From assembly GCF_026210795.1 (NCBI RefSeq), contig NC_089439.1, positions 2,356,001-2,420,000 on the forward strand: DNA of 64,000 bases, written 5' to 3'. Within the stretch, counting starts at the first letter, position 1. Each line of letters starts with the position of its first letter. The notes under the pieces were generated by a model. It ran no database searches. It was not told where the DNA came from and was given only the letters and a program-made list of their open reading frames with translations. Origin of the DNA: Rhizophagus irregularis. Its lineage: Eukaryota > Glomeromycota > Glomeromycetes > Glomerales > Glomeraceae. Of the stretch, positions 13,016 through 23,689 are shown one piece after another. Made by a program: the position numbers and the translations under genes.

Positions 13016-13575
13016 AAGCATTTGTAAAATAAATTAATGAAAAAATTTCCTGACTCCCCTTACCGAAATCTCACACTTCCAAAGTTTCAAAGTAGTTATC
13101 AACCATCTAAAAAAAAAAAATGAAATGTTATATAGTATCGTTTCGTTAAAAAAAAATTGAAAGGTGTCCAAAAAAATTCCGAGTTCCAACTGTAAATTCC
13201 ACGCTCTGGACCCGTCTAAAAAAAGAATACGAAACGTTAGAAGACATTTTTCATAAAAGAAATATATTAGAAAGAGTAAATAACCATGGAATTTGCGCAA
13301 ATTACCCAAGAACTTCTTAATGCTAACAAACCTCTACACGGAAAACAAAAAATCACAACTATTACCGAGATTACTACCTATAAAATAAAGAAAATTTTTT
13401 CATTTTCAGCAACCAAACTTATCAAATCAAAAAACTGGTTGTGACACTTTCAGAAGGAGGAAAAAAAAGTTATTAAAATAACTATTTTCAAGATGACAAA
13501 TTATTTGCTATTCAAGATTATTATCTATCACTAAAGACAAAGAGCCTATTCTTAATGAAAGTTTATGAAATTTTA

Positions 13576-13659
13576 TGGTGTACCGTAGGGAGCAAAACTT
13601 CAAAATTTCAAGGTTTCAATTTTTATAATTTTGTCACTTTTGGTCCCAACGGTACACCA
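13576..13659. mobile_element. 84-bp MITE with TA target
   Basis: The left end TGGTGTACCGTAGGGA and the reverse complement of the right end TGGTGTACCGTTGGGA match at 15 of 16 positions. TA lies directly outside each end. The interior is too short to code. The size, inverted ends and TA target fit a Tc1/mariner-type miniature element. Confidence 0.75.
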
Positions 13660-13859
13660 TAATAATTATCGATCCTCTATTGAGCAATCTTTTATTACTG
13701 AAAATGATGAATAATTTTATGCGTTATTGATTAAAAACCCAATTATTATTATTATTATTGGAGATCGTGGCAAAGTTAGCTTCAGACTAATGGAAATCTT
13801 TACCCCGTGGTAAGAAAAATTTCATAAAAATTTCGTAGCTACCTTACATAATTCAACTA

Positions 13860-14192
13860 CAGACAGAACCCAATATAGTGAGCTCTCTGTTCAGGCGATT
13901 TTGGGTCGTTATATTGAATACTCGATAAATCAAATATTTTTATTATATTAAAAAGTATAAAAATTCGATATATCTAAATGAAATTGAGACTCATAGATAT
14001 CAGGTGATTGCTGCGCTGAATAGTGCCAGCAGAGACTAAGTTAATTCTGGCTGGAATATCGGTCAAATAAGTAATGATTGACCAATATGTAATATCGCGA
14101 AATTTATAATAGTGATTAATTATAAATGGTTTTGGTTTAAGAAAAAAGTTCGTTATGGGTTTATTCCGAATCATTATATCGAGTTATGACTG
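13860..14192. mobile_element. Pogo/Tigger-like MITE, 333 bp
   Basis: The left end reads CAGACAGAACCCAATATAGT; the reverse complement of the right end reads CAGTCATAACTCGATATAAT. TA flanks each end. Termini starting with CAG and continuing into an ATATA core, with a TA target, are typical of pogo/Tigger elements. No transposase frame is present. It lies directly next to the left edge of duplicated block A and may have been involved in delimiting it; that is inference. Confidence 0.65.
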
Positions 14193-14903
14193 TATTTTTT
14201 ATTTATGGTAAGACCGTAAGAGTCATTTCAAAATAACCTTTTGTGTAACCTTTGTAAAGTTTAAAATTATGCATCGTGGCATCGTCTTTATTATATAAAC
14301 AACTAAAAAAAAAGAGATTTCCCGATAAATGATCGAAAAGGAAATTTTGTATAATCCATTAGAATTTAAAATTTTCTTGTGGATTTCAAGTAACCCGACG
14401 ACTTACTTTGTAAACATTAAGTGCATTTTGTCCCTTCCATGGTGAAACATAGTACCTGATTATACGGGTTTAATGATATAGGCGTGATACAGAATGAATA
14501 TCTGGACAACACTTATTTGTTTGTTTATTACTAACAGAAATTATGGAAATTTTAAATCATAGTGTAGAGAAGGAGACTTCCTTTTTTATTCAATTTAATT
14601 GTTGTTTGCCATTTTTTTAACAATAAAAACCTTGCATCAATTAATATTAAATGTTGTGGAATACTTCACCCTTAAATTCACACTGAATTTAGCGTATAAA
14701 TAAATTTATTATAGTAATAAATAAGGAAAAAATTTAATGATAAAAATAAAATTTTTTTTTATTCAAATAACTTAATTAGGGTTAACACTTACAAGGAAAA
14801 ATTATTGATTGACTATTTATTGTTTCTAAAAATTAAAGGTTTTTCACTGATCCGTGGCAATTTATCGTAATAAATATCAATAGATAACTTTTAGTACATA
14901 AGT

Positions 14904-14998
14904 ATTATTTATTTCATGGGGAGTTGGGAATAATAGAGTTTTTTTCCCGAAGGGAAAAAACCTTAACAGCTAATGTTCCCCTTCCCATGAAATAAATG
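14904..14998. repeat. Short hairpin element inserted in block A
   Basis: A roughly 95-base imperfect palindrome. The left arm is TTATTTATTTCATGGGGAG and the right arm ends CTTCCCATGAAATAAATGG. A small inner hairpin (TTTTTCCCGAAGGGAAAAAA) sits in the centre. It is absent from the corresponding place in block C, so it was probably inserted after duplication, or lost from C. Confidence 0.6.
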
Positions 14999-15002
14999 GG
15001 TA

Positions 15003-15208
15003 ATCCCCTGGAGCGTGTCACTCATTAAATATTAACTATTTTAAACTTAACTATTTTAAACTAAAATTAGTAATTTCCGGCTATCAATATGAGGACGGGA
15101 AATAAGTAAACGAAGATTCCCGGTCATTTATAAACTCAGCTAATCACGCGCAATTTTTAAAAATTAGTATGAAGGTGATCATGAGTGACACTTAGTGCGA
15201 CAGGGGAT
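15003..15208. mobile_element. 206-bp MITE with TA target in block A
   Basis: The left end ATCCCCTGGAGCGTGTCACT and the reverse complement of the right end ATCCCCTGTCGCACTAAGTG share the first eight bases, followed by a shared GTGTCACTCAT block. TA flanks both ends (15001-15002 and 15209-15210). No coding capacity. Block C lacks this sequence at the matching position, which supports insertion. Confidence 0.65.
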
Positions 15209-15633
15209 TATATTATGTATTTATTAAACACTAACAGATAAAAGTAATTTTTACTTATAATCTTTAAAAGGTTAAATAAAATTTTGCGTCTAGTTCCGAA
15301 CCTGTAATCCTCTAACAGTACTTATTTGTCTTTCAAGGAACTTTAATATCGTACTAAGTTCATTTTAAAATAACATATTTGAATATTATTTATAAATTAT
15401 ATAAATAACTGAAACGCTGAAACGCGTAAATATTTATTTCGGATTTTCAGGTAAAAATGGGAAATGGGTGGTACACCCGATATTGCATTACGAAACCATT
15501 ACAAATAACTTTTTTACAATATTTTTACAAAATATAAAGCTCAAATTCATATATGAAAAATCGGTTTTTTCGATCTTTCTATGATCTATCCGCAATAATT
15601 AGCTTTAATATATAACAGTCGTTTTACAATATC

Positions 15634-15940
15634 ATCAAAAATAATTAAAACAAAGAACTTCATATGTTCAAAGATTTAATTTAAGTAACATGAGAACTAG
15701 GAGGAAACCTCAAAAACTTTGTCCAGATTGTAAGGAAACGAACGACTGCATTAAGCTCTTATCTAATAAAGTTTATATGTGGAAAAAAAGAAGCTAAACG
15801 AATTTCTGTATTCAACGCAAAGTTCAATTTAAATAATGTACCTTGTGAATTGGAATATGATTTATCAAATTTCACGTTAGAAATTCTACAAAATTAGTAA
15901 CTTTTGCGAGAACAAGTAAATATAATGATAAGGGATAGTT
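15634..15940 (+). pseudogene. Broken copy of the 130-aa CPDC-protein gene
   Basis: This is the block A counterpart of the intact gene at 25845-26237. The start codon is ATA instead of ATG and the first codons carry an indel. The RTRRKPQKLCPDCKETNDC coding segment is retained, but about 60 bases are missing after the LLSNKV codons. That shifts the frame into a stop (TAA) soon after. The downstream VPCELEYDLS-encoding part is recognisable. It is clearly non-functional as written. Confidence 0.8.
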
Positions 15941-16000
15941 GTCAACCATCTGTTTTTTTCCGTCTTCTGACTTACAGAAGTTGAACATTCTTAATCCAAA

Positions 16001-16454
16001 ATAGTTCTTAAGTATTTTGTAGCAGTGATAGCCAGATTCCATTTTATTTATTTATTTTTTTATAATGAAATAAAATACTCAGAATGATAGTGAACAGCAG
16101 TACCTATAATAAATTTATCTGTAATGATGTTAAAATTTTTCGTTTTGATTTTTATTCTCACAATCATTAAAAAATTTATTATAACACTGTATAAACTTTA
16201 AAAGCGTGTTTCTTTAGGTTTGTTATTTTAGAATGTTACAAAGTATTAAAAAAAAAGGTAATTTAACATTTTACATAATATTACTTCCTTTCCTTCAGTT
16301 ATCATAAAATCCATAAAATCTACTTTCTCACGAAAGGGGTGGTCTGTGTGTATTAATTATAATGTATACTGTATGTTATTATTCACTTTATATAAAAAAC
16401 GAATTATTAAAAGAGTAATTTTATTAATCTTATTCAGTTCATTAATTAAACTTC
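16001..16454. other. Gene-free AT-rich spacer
   Basis: Nothing supported is visible between the broken gene of block A and the inverted arm that begins near 16455. Confidence 0.4.
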
Positions 16455-17400
16455 CTTAAAGAATACAGTAGAAAATCGTAAAAAACTTAAAAACAAGTTA
16501 AGAGATAAATTCGTCGTATAATTATTATTTATAAAGGTTACTGAATATAGATAGCGGTTGTTTAAGTTGTAGATGAATATTAGCTGAGTTTGAAAAATTG
16601 CGTTGTACCGTATAAAGTTCGCGTTTTACAAGAGTAAATTTTGCAATTTTACTAAAATGCTACAAGTTTGTATCGAAGGGATTATTAAATTAGGTTATCA
16701 TTAAACAAAAAAAAAAAAAATCTTAAAAATCTCTAATCTAGGTTCATTGTATGACTCTCATATATAATTTGTATAAAAATACAATTTGATTAAACGAATA
16801 TTTTAAAAAGTCTTATATAATACCATATAATAATTTATAAACCATAATAAAATATTTGAATAAAAATTTACAGACCACCATCTTAGTATAAAAATTATGT
16901 AAATTCTATTATAATGTTGTGTTTATGATGAAAAAAAAACAAATTTTCATAAAAATATTTTTCGAGATAGAAGCGCAGTTTCAAATTAAACTAAGTATGA
17001 AAAACATATTTTAACGAAACAATGAAGAGGTTGTTGAACATCCAGCAGGTAAAATTAAAGATTCGAAACTATTGTTATTATAAAAACTTGTTCCATTAAA
17101 GAAATCATTTTCAATGGAATTATTCGTAATTTGAGGTGTGTTTATTAGAGAAATTCGATCTATAGTACTAGAATTATTTATCAGTCGAATTTCTGCAACG
17201 CGATTTCGGTTTATATTGATATTATTTGTATTATTTGTTACATTAATAAATCGTGACGTTCCGCGTTGTCCATAATTTCTTGATGACATTGGAAGATGTT
17301 TTTTTGTGATGCTTGTACAAAAATCGATGAAAATTTTGCTGTATAAAATTAAAAATCTTTACCAAAGGAATTTTCGATGCTTTTATAAGAAAAAATCCTC
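16455..17400. repeat. Inverted arm 1 carrying small-family copy 2
   Basis: This arm is the reverse complement of about 19505-20440, with roughly 2.1 kb between the arms. Matching landmarks: ACAGTAGAAAATCGTAAAAA near 16465 against TTTTTTACGATTTTCTACTG near 20403; the small gene itself; and TTTCCTTTGGTAAAG-type sequence upstream of each gene. Divergence is moderate, with several indels, so the duplication is not recent. Confidence 0.75.
17011..17289 (-). CDS. Small basic protein, FFNG/LPAG family, copy 2
   Basis: An intronless frame of 92 aa. It opens MSSRNYGQRGTSRF, followed by an Asn/Ile-rich stretch, then NNSSTIDRIS, NTPQITNNSIENDFFNG and ESLILPAG, ending SSLFR. It is nearly identical to copy 3 on the inverted arm at 19607-19885, and the start ATG is conserved between them. 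The function is unknown. It has no signal peptide, membrane span or known catalytic motif. Preservation of an open frame in both arms despite indels in flanking DNA suggests selection on the protein, which is inference. Confidence 0.7.
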   Translation of the reverse strand: MSSRNYGQRGTSRFINVTNNTNNININRNRVAEIRLINNSSTIDRISLINTPQITNNSIENDFFNGTSFYNNNSFESLILPAGCSTTSSLFR

Positions 17401-17985
17401 AATATCTCTTTATTAAATTTCCAATTTGAGTTTGAATAAATTTTAATAATATAAAATTTTTCTTTGCCAACTTAGGAAGGTAAATTAATAACAATCGGCA
17501 ATTTGTTATTATTCGATTAGGATTTGTTATCTTTGTTTCAAAATTCCTTTCCTCGAAAATCCATCTATTTTTAGATTTTATTATTGATAAATATGTAATT
17601 TTAATTTTAGTTATCTTTCAGTTTCGATTCTTGTGCTTTTTTTTTTTGAAAGAACTGCATTGCATTTAAATTTTGCAATCTTTATATAATTGGGTGCTCA
17701 GGATGGGTTTTTAATTATGTTTATGATTTTATGTTTATTTACTTGATGAAATCATTATTATCTTATTAAGCGTTTCATGATAATAATGACAGTAATTATA
17801 TTAAACGTTTACGGAACATAAGATATTATATAATTATCCAATGGAAAAGGGAGAATAATATTATTTTTACTTGCTTATGGATTGGCTGAAAATAAGCCAC
17901 GATTAAGCCACGATAGTGGGTTGACTTTTGTATCAGAGAATTCAGGTATGATGATTTTCTGTGGTGATTAAAGTTAATTATGTAA
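17401..17985. other. Spacer, no gene seen
   Basis: AT-rich sequence between inverted arm 1 and a dispersed repeat. The minus-strand frame 17826-18014 overlaps that repeat and looks like chance. Confidence 0.4.
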
Positions 17986-17987
17986 AA

Positions 17988-18160
17988 TCCTGTGATTTGG
18001 CCAGAATTATGCAAGGTCGGCCAACATTACGATTCACAAATTCTAGCCAAACTTAATGTCGGCCAGCATTATGATGATTGCAAATCCTAAATCAGTCGAA
18101 AATTAAATAATCCTATTCTGTGATTTCTGTGAAATTCCGTGAAACACGGAAAATCATCGA
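17988..18160. repeat. Dispersed repeat with GGCCAGAATTA core, copy 1
   Basis: It aligns with 36424-36612. Shared runs are CTGTGATTTGGCCAGAATTA, GCCAACATTA, TGTCGGCCAGCATTA/TGTCAGCCAGCATTA and the end block GAAAATCATCG. The copies differ by many substitutions. Fragments of the GGCCAGAATTA motif also occur near 52667 and 55777. It has no coding capacity. It could be a decayed miniature element or a SINE-like repeat; I cannot tell. Confidence 0.6.
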
Positions 18161-18199
18161 TGATTGTGTATATCAGTGCAAAAATAATAGTAATATTTC

Positions 18200-19500
18200 T
18201 ATAATATTCTCTTATTTACTTTGCAACAAGTAATGCTTTGAAAATATAACGTGTCAATTTTTAACGAATGATATTTCGCCGTATCTAAATTAGCAAGATC
18301 ATCTCAATCATATCAACAGAAAAAAACCGAATTAAATTTAGTAAAAAGGCGATAGTTATTCGTACCCATTTTTGTTATTTGTATCCAACATTATTTAATG
18401 ACACGTGATATCGCTTGGCCAAATTTTCCTTAATTCTAGCCATGTGAGTACGAATAACAAAATTGGGTTATAAATAGCAATGGCCAATAAAAAAGAATTT
18501 TAAGAACTATGAATATCATACAACGAAAAAAAAGGAAATATTCCATTTAAACAAAGAAAATTAATTCGAGATCCGGAATTAAGCCCTATGATATATTTGT
18601 GCATAACAAATCAACAAATCAATTTTAATTATCCCAAAATCAGTATATCATTTTCTGTAAGGCGGCGTTATCTACAACAACAGTAAAATAACTAATCGGA
18701 ATAATCAATCAATATTATCATTAAATTGAAATTGGAAAGATTTATACTTTAACCAACCATAAGTCCATAACTGAAATCTTTTAAACTGTTGTGTTCGATC
18801 CCAGGATTACTACTTATAGACTGCAATAAAATTCCAAAATATCAACTATATTTTTTATTTATTTATGGTAAGTAGGTTTTTAATAATTTTGATCTGCAAC
18901 AATTTATGCATCGTCTTATTGTTGTTATATACAAACTACTAAAAAAATAAAAGGGATTTGCCAATAAATGATTAAAAAGGAAATTTTGTATAATACATTA
19001 GGAGTTTACTTGTGGATTTCAAGTAACCCGCTAAAACCCGACGACTTTGTTCCTTGCGAATTGGAATATGATTTATCAAATTTCACGTTAGAAAATTCTA
19101 CAAAATCAGTAATAACAATAATATGATAATGATAAGTAAAGATTAAAGTGTATTGATATTGAGACTACTACTACAAGATCCGTGATGCAATATCGGGAGC
19201 ACCTATCCCGTTCCGAAGTGGCACAATCTGACCAAATCAAATGGCTGAGATCGAAAACAGCAAAGTATTGCCTAAAGACCTATGCAATAAGTGCCGATAT
19301 GGAACTCATTTTTTCCTGAAAATTCCGAATTCCAAATATATTTTTACGCGTGTTGCCAGAATTATTTGATAATTCAATTATTTATATAATTAATAAATAA
19401 ATAATATTCAAATATGTTATTTTTAAAATGAACCTAGTAAAGGTTACTGTATATTTTAAGGTTCCTTGAAAGACAAATTAGTACCTTTTGAGGTTTAGTT
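18200..19500. repeat. Duplicated and rearranged block B
   Basis: The left part (18224-18680) matches 23707-24105. 18840-19042 matches the start of block C (24570-24790). 19043-19110 matches the 3' end of the 130-aa gene. 19180-19495 matches C in inverted orientation (reverse complement of about 25430-25660), with about 90 extra bases inside. So block B is a deleted and partly inverted copy. A 41-codon frame, 19241-19366, starting ATGGCTGAGATCG and containing CNKCRYG, crosses the rearrangement; I do not call it a gene. Confidence 0.65.
19043..19115 (+). pseudogene. 3' fragment of the 130-aa gene in block B
   Basis: About 70 bases encode CELEYDLSNFTLE, matching CELEYDLSKFTLE of the intact gene at 25845-26237. 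The rest of the gene is missing because of a deletion inside block B. It cannot be functional. Confidence 0.75.
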
Positions 19501-19606
19501 TATAGTGAGGATTTTTCTTATAAAAGCTTGAAAATTTCCTTTGGTAAAGATTTTAAGTTTATACAGCAAAATTTTCATCGATTTTTGTACAAGCATCACA
19601 AAAAAA

Positions 19607-19885
19607 ATGTCATCAAGAAATTATGGACAACATGGGACGTCACAATTTATTAATGTAGCAAATAATACAAATAATGTCAATATAAACCGAAACCGCGTTG
19701 CGCAAATTCGACCGATAAATAATTCTAGTACTATAGATCGAATCGCTCGAATAAACACACCTCAAATTACGAATAATTCCATTGAAAATGATTTCTTTAA
19801 TGGAACAAATTTTTATGATAACAATAGTTTTGAATCTTTAATTTTACCTGCTGGATGTTCAGCAACCTCTTCATTGTTTCGTTAA
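19607..19885 (+). CDS. Small basic protein, FFNG/LPAG family, copy 3
   Basis: 92 aa from the ATG at 19607. The frame is open upstream to an ATG at 19541, but the start at 19607 matches copy 2 (MSSRNYGQ), so I prefer it. It has NNSSTIDRIA, NTPQITNNSIENDFFNG and ESLILPAG, and ends SSLFR. Differences from copy 2 are mostly single substitutions in the N-terminal Asn-rich stretch. The function is unknown. The frame is intact, as in its inverted partner. Confidence 0.7.
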   Translation: MSSRNYGQHGTSQFINVANNTNNVNINRNRVAQIRPINNSSTIDRIARINTPQITNNSIENDFFNGTNFYDNNSFESLILPAGCSATSSLFR

Positions 19886-20224
19886 AATATGTTTTTCATA
19901 CTACGTTTCTATGTCGAAAAAAATATTTTTTATGAAAAATTTTTTTTATTTTCATCGAAAACACAACATTATAGTAGAGTTTACATGATTTTTGTAAGAT
20001 GGTGGTTCGTAAATTTTTTATTCAAATATTTTATTATGATTTATAAAATTATTATATGGTATTGTTTAAGATTTTTTTAAAATATTCGTATTTTAGTATT
20101 TATGAGAGTACCTAGATTAGAGATTTTTAAGAATTTTTTTTTTTCGTTTAAATGATATAATACCTTCGATACAAACTCGTAGCATTTTAGTAAATTTAAT
20201 GCAAAATTTACTCATGTAATGAAT

Positions 20225-20290
20225 ATTCCAATGCGAATTGGAATACGACCATCAAGTTTTACTTTAGAGTTATTACGGTACCAAGCAATT
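20225..20290 (+). pseudogene. Remnant of 130-aa gene on inverted arm 2
   Basis: The sequence CCAATGCGAATTGGAATACG followed by ACCATCAAGTTTTACTTTAG resembles the CCTTGCGAACTAGAATATGA segment of the intact gene that encodes PCELEYDLSKFTLE. Frameshifts are present. It lies about 340 bases downstream of a small-family gene, linking the two families on one arm. Confidence 0.5.
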
Positions 20291-20440
20291 TTACAATCTC
20301 AGCTAGTAATATCTATTCATCTAGTACAACTTCCTTAACGATGATCAACCGCGTTATTTGCATTCAATAACCCTTAATTATAGAATTTATCTTTTAACTA
20401 ATTTTTTACGATTTTCTACTGTATTCTTTAAGGTTAACTT

Positions 20441-21861
20441 GCTTTTTTTTTTAAAAAAAAAATAATAATAATTCAATATCGCAAAAAAAGAATAAATGCT
20501 TTTGCAGCTATTCTTTATATTTCACCTTAAGCACTTAAGCATTATTAGAAATATTGTTGTTTTAAAAATTATGTTTTTAATAAGGAAGTTTTAATTAATA
20601 AACCTGAATAAAATTCATAAAATTACTCTACAGTATTAAATCAGTTTAATAATCCGTATTTAATATATCAACCTTTTAAAGAGCTTTATAAAAAGAACTT
20701 GTTCATAAAATAAATAAAATGATTTTTTAGTTGTTTGTTTTTCTTTTTTTTTTTTAAGAAAAAAACAAAAAAATTTTTTAGATTTATATTTATAAAAAAA
20801 AATGCTTAAAGCTGCAGTCCTCGGAATTTTGATTTCCATATATACATATATAGTTACATAAAAATTGAAAATTTTATTTAAGGAATAACAATTCCGTGTA
20901 AATCCAACGGAGTTAGATGAGTAACATAAAATTCAAAATATAGACGGATTTCATTGTTTTGAACAGCCATTTATTTATTCATTGAAAAAGAAATTTTCCC
21001 TGAAAATGAAATAAAATAAAAAAAAATATGTTTATTCTGAAAGTTAAATGTTCAAGGATGATTGTATTAAAATAATTTTTCGGCGTACAATTTCAAATAA
21101 TACTTTGAAATTTTTTCTTCAAATACTCTTTTTTTAATCCGTTAAAGTAATTCTAAGAAGTAAGAATTATTTTATTACCATATTAAAAATTTTCATAAAT
21201 TTTTTTAAACAATAATAATAAATATATTGTATATATTTTACAATATATTTTAACGGAAAAATTATATAAGTGGCTGAGTATTTAATAAAACTAAACCAAT
21301 GTTAGAAATTGAATGATTAAGAAAATGATCGGTTGTGAACTTGTGGCTCGTAATTAGTTTAAAAAGTCCCAAATAAAGAATTGAAATTTTGATCTTATGC
21401 AAATTAATTTAAATCGAGTTACACACGTTTTATAACACATGAAGAAAAAGGAAACTTATAAACATAAAAGATTCGTTTTAAAAACTATTATTAGTAAATT
21501 GTTTTATGACGAGATCATGATGACCAAATGTTTCATTGATGAGGATGCTTTTAATTAAACCAATTCGTTGTAAATAAGTTTAGAATCCAACTACTTTTTT
21601 TGTCAGGTTTTCTCAAACATTAATGTAATATTTAATGTACCCTTGAGTTATGGATATCAGAGATCGTGCAGAGATCATGACAAGTTAACAACTATTATCG
21701 TGCTCCGTATATTAAATATACAGTAATTGCCGATAATTTTGTTATTTTTAAAAAATCAAAGATAAACTATAATTTAAAAGTTATAATTAAGCTAAGTCCA
21801 TACTATGGGTCACGCGATCGATAATATGATTGTTATTATGTTTTTCGAGTTTGCGTTGATA
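20441..21861. other. Gene-free AT-rich stretch
   Basis: No gene supported. Long A and T runs near 20446-20462 and 20740-20770; otherwise unremarkable. Confidence 0.4.
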
Positions 21862-21974
21862 AATATCACAATTATTAACCAATTCTAGCATTCTGCTGAT
21901 TGGATAGATTTTGACCACTACGTGACCAAATCTTTACCAATCATCTGCTATCATTGGTTAATAATTGTGATATT
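21862..21974. repeat. 113-bp palindromic element
   Basis: The left arm AATATCACAATTATTAACCA is matched exactly by the reverse complement of the right end, and the inner parts (CTAGCATTCTGCTGATTGG against TAGCAGATGATTGG) also pair. It is a hairpin-forming miniature element or a fold-back repeat. No coding capacity. Confidence 0.65.
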
Positions 21975-23689
21975 AATCATATTAATCGTTACAAAGCACA
22001 ATAACTTATAATTATTTGATTGAATAATTATTCAGAAACAATTCCCACCACAAATATTTATAACCGTTAAATCAAATAAAATACTAACAGAATATTCAAA
22101 ATATTGTTTATTTTGGCGGATGTAATATAAATGAAAAAGTTACTACATTTAATATCAATTAATAAAATTAATAAACTGGATATAATTAGCTCTAGAAATT
22201 TAGTTAATGTTTAAAACAATGCAAGCATCTAGTAGAAGGAAAAACAGATATTTGTAAGCAAATTTTATCTACCATTGGTTGGTAATCGACAAGGTATACC
22301 ATGAGCCAATTCTACAAGAACGATAAATAAACCAACAGCTAGGTTACAATTGATGTGAACGACTTCATGCAGCAATTTTATATATTAATAGAAAAGAAAA
22401 AGGTGAATACTTAAAGTAAATGGTTCAAAGTCGCAGTTAAATGCTATACATACATACATATATATATATATGCCAGATAGTAAGGAGTTTTATCCAAGAA
22501 CCCTATCCAACGAAACCTTTATCAATACCAATATTTAATGAAGCTGCAATTGTTTACTATTATTATCATGTGCACGAAAATCCAGGTATTAAATAATACT
22601 AAAAATTCAGATTCACCTCCAGTAGATGTATTTGAACTTGTAACTAACGATATACAGTATCTTTAAGTAATCTTCAGCATTATTTACACGTCTATCGACA
22701 AAAAAATCACAATTATTAATTCTGAATCAGTTCCCTACTTACTAAATACTGACAATTCTACTGATTGCTATACCAAAGGAATAAAACTTCGGAGCAATAT
22801 TTTAAGAATTATTAATATTATTACAATAAACAAAGAAATATGTTTCAAGATATTCGAAATTAGAGCGTGGCTTCAAATCAAGTAGTAATCAAAGTCTAAT
22901 AACACTTAAGTATCAAGTGTATCAAAGTGTATCAAGAGTATCAAGTGTATCAATAGTAAATATTATAAAAGAAAAAATTCTGAAATTTACAGGAATACTC
23001 ATTGAATTTTTAATGGTTTATAATTAGGCGAGTAATAAACATTTTGACAAATTTTTTGCAAAAGTATGGATTGGAGTTCGTCAAATTTAGAATCAAGTTC
23101 GTGCAATTTCTAGTAAAATTACGCTTATCCCAATCGTTCGCCCAGAATATAACTATTACATAGTAGTAGTATTTCTGTTTGCTCGTTTTTACATCTGATA
23201 TAAAATTTATTATTAATTCGTAATCCGTCTAAAAAGTGGAGAATTTAATTAATAAAATTCGGGGAAAGTATAAAATTATAAAACAGAACTTTACATGAAT
23301 TTTCTTTACCAAAAGTTGGTTTAACACCAATTTCTATATTAGTATACTTTGTATAATGTCATTTAATGATGCATACACGAAAGTTTATATGTTACACAGA
23401 AATTGCGATTGTTACACATGAATCTGTGAGAGTCGTACAAAAACTTTACCACATATAAAACATTTTTTTATTTCTTTTAGAAAAGGCACCAAACTTCAAG
23501 CAAATATAGCCAACTTAATGTATTCATATATATTTAGTTTTAAATTTGAAATTATATTTAAGAAATACATACTTGTCTATAAAGAATAAAATAACAAAGT
23601 TGCCCCGATTTTTAATAGTTTTAAAATTCTCTACGGATCACGAATTAATAATAAAATAATTGTAGTAAAATAGTAAACTTAGAATTTGT
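21975..23689. other. Gene-free stretch with a short tandem repeat
   Basis: No gene seen. At 22911-22955 a 9-10-base unit (TATCAAGTG and variants) is repeated about five times. An AT dinucleotide run lies near 22460. Confidence 0.45.

Larger units (their letters stand above)
14195..16000. repeat. Duplicated block A
   Basis: This stretch aligns by eye with block C (about 24540-26340) in the same orientation. Shared runs include the ATTTATGGTAAG start, the TTGTGGATTTCAAGTAACCC run near 14380 and 24757, and TTAATTAGGGTTAACACTTA near 14773 and 25180. Block A carries extra insertions relative to C (14904-15208) and a broken copy of the 130-aa gene at its right end. Confidence 0.75.
19505..20440. 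repeat. Inverted arm 2 carrying small-family copy 3
   Basis: Reverse-complement counterpart of about 16455-17400. It includes the small-family gene at 19607-19885 and, near 20225-20285, a remnant of the 3' part of the 130-aa gene that is missing from arm 1. The ends were placed by eye from shared runs, so they are accurate only to a few tens of bases. Confidence 0.7.

Noticed and set aside
18780-18815. GTTCGATCCC resembling a tRNA T-loop.
   Set aside because: No acceptor, D or anticodon stems can be found upstream at tRNA spacing.
19184-19313. Possible 5S rRNA relic (ATCCCGTTCCGAAGT and ATGGCTGAGATC resemble 5S boxes).
   Set aside because: The left part is the reverse complement of block C/A sequence upstream of the 130-aa gene, and the remaining similarity is short. 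Block duplication explains it better.
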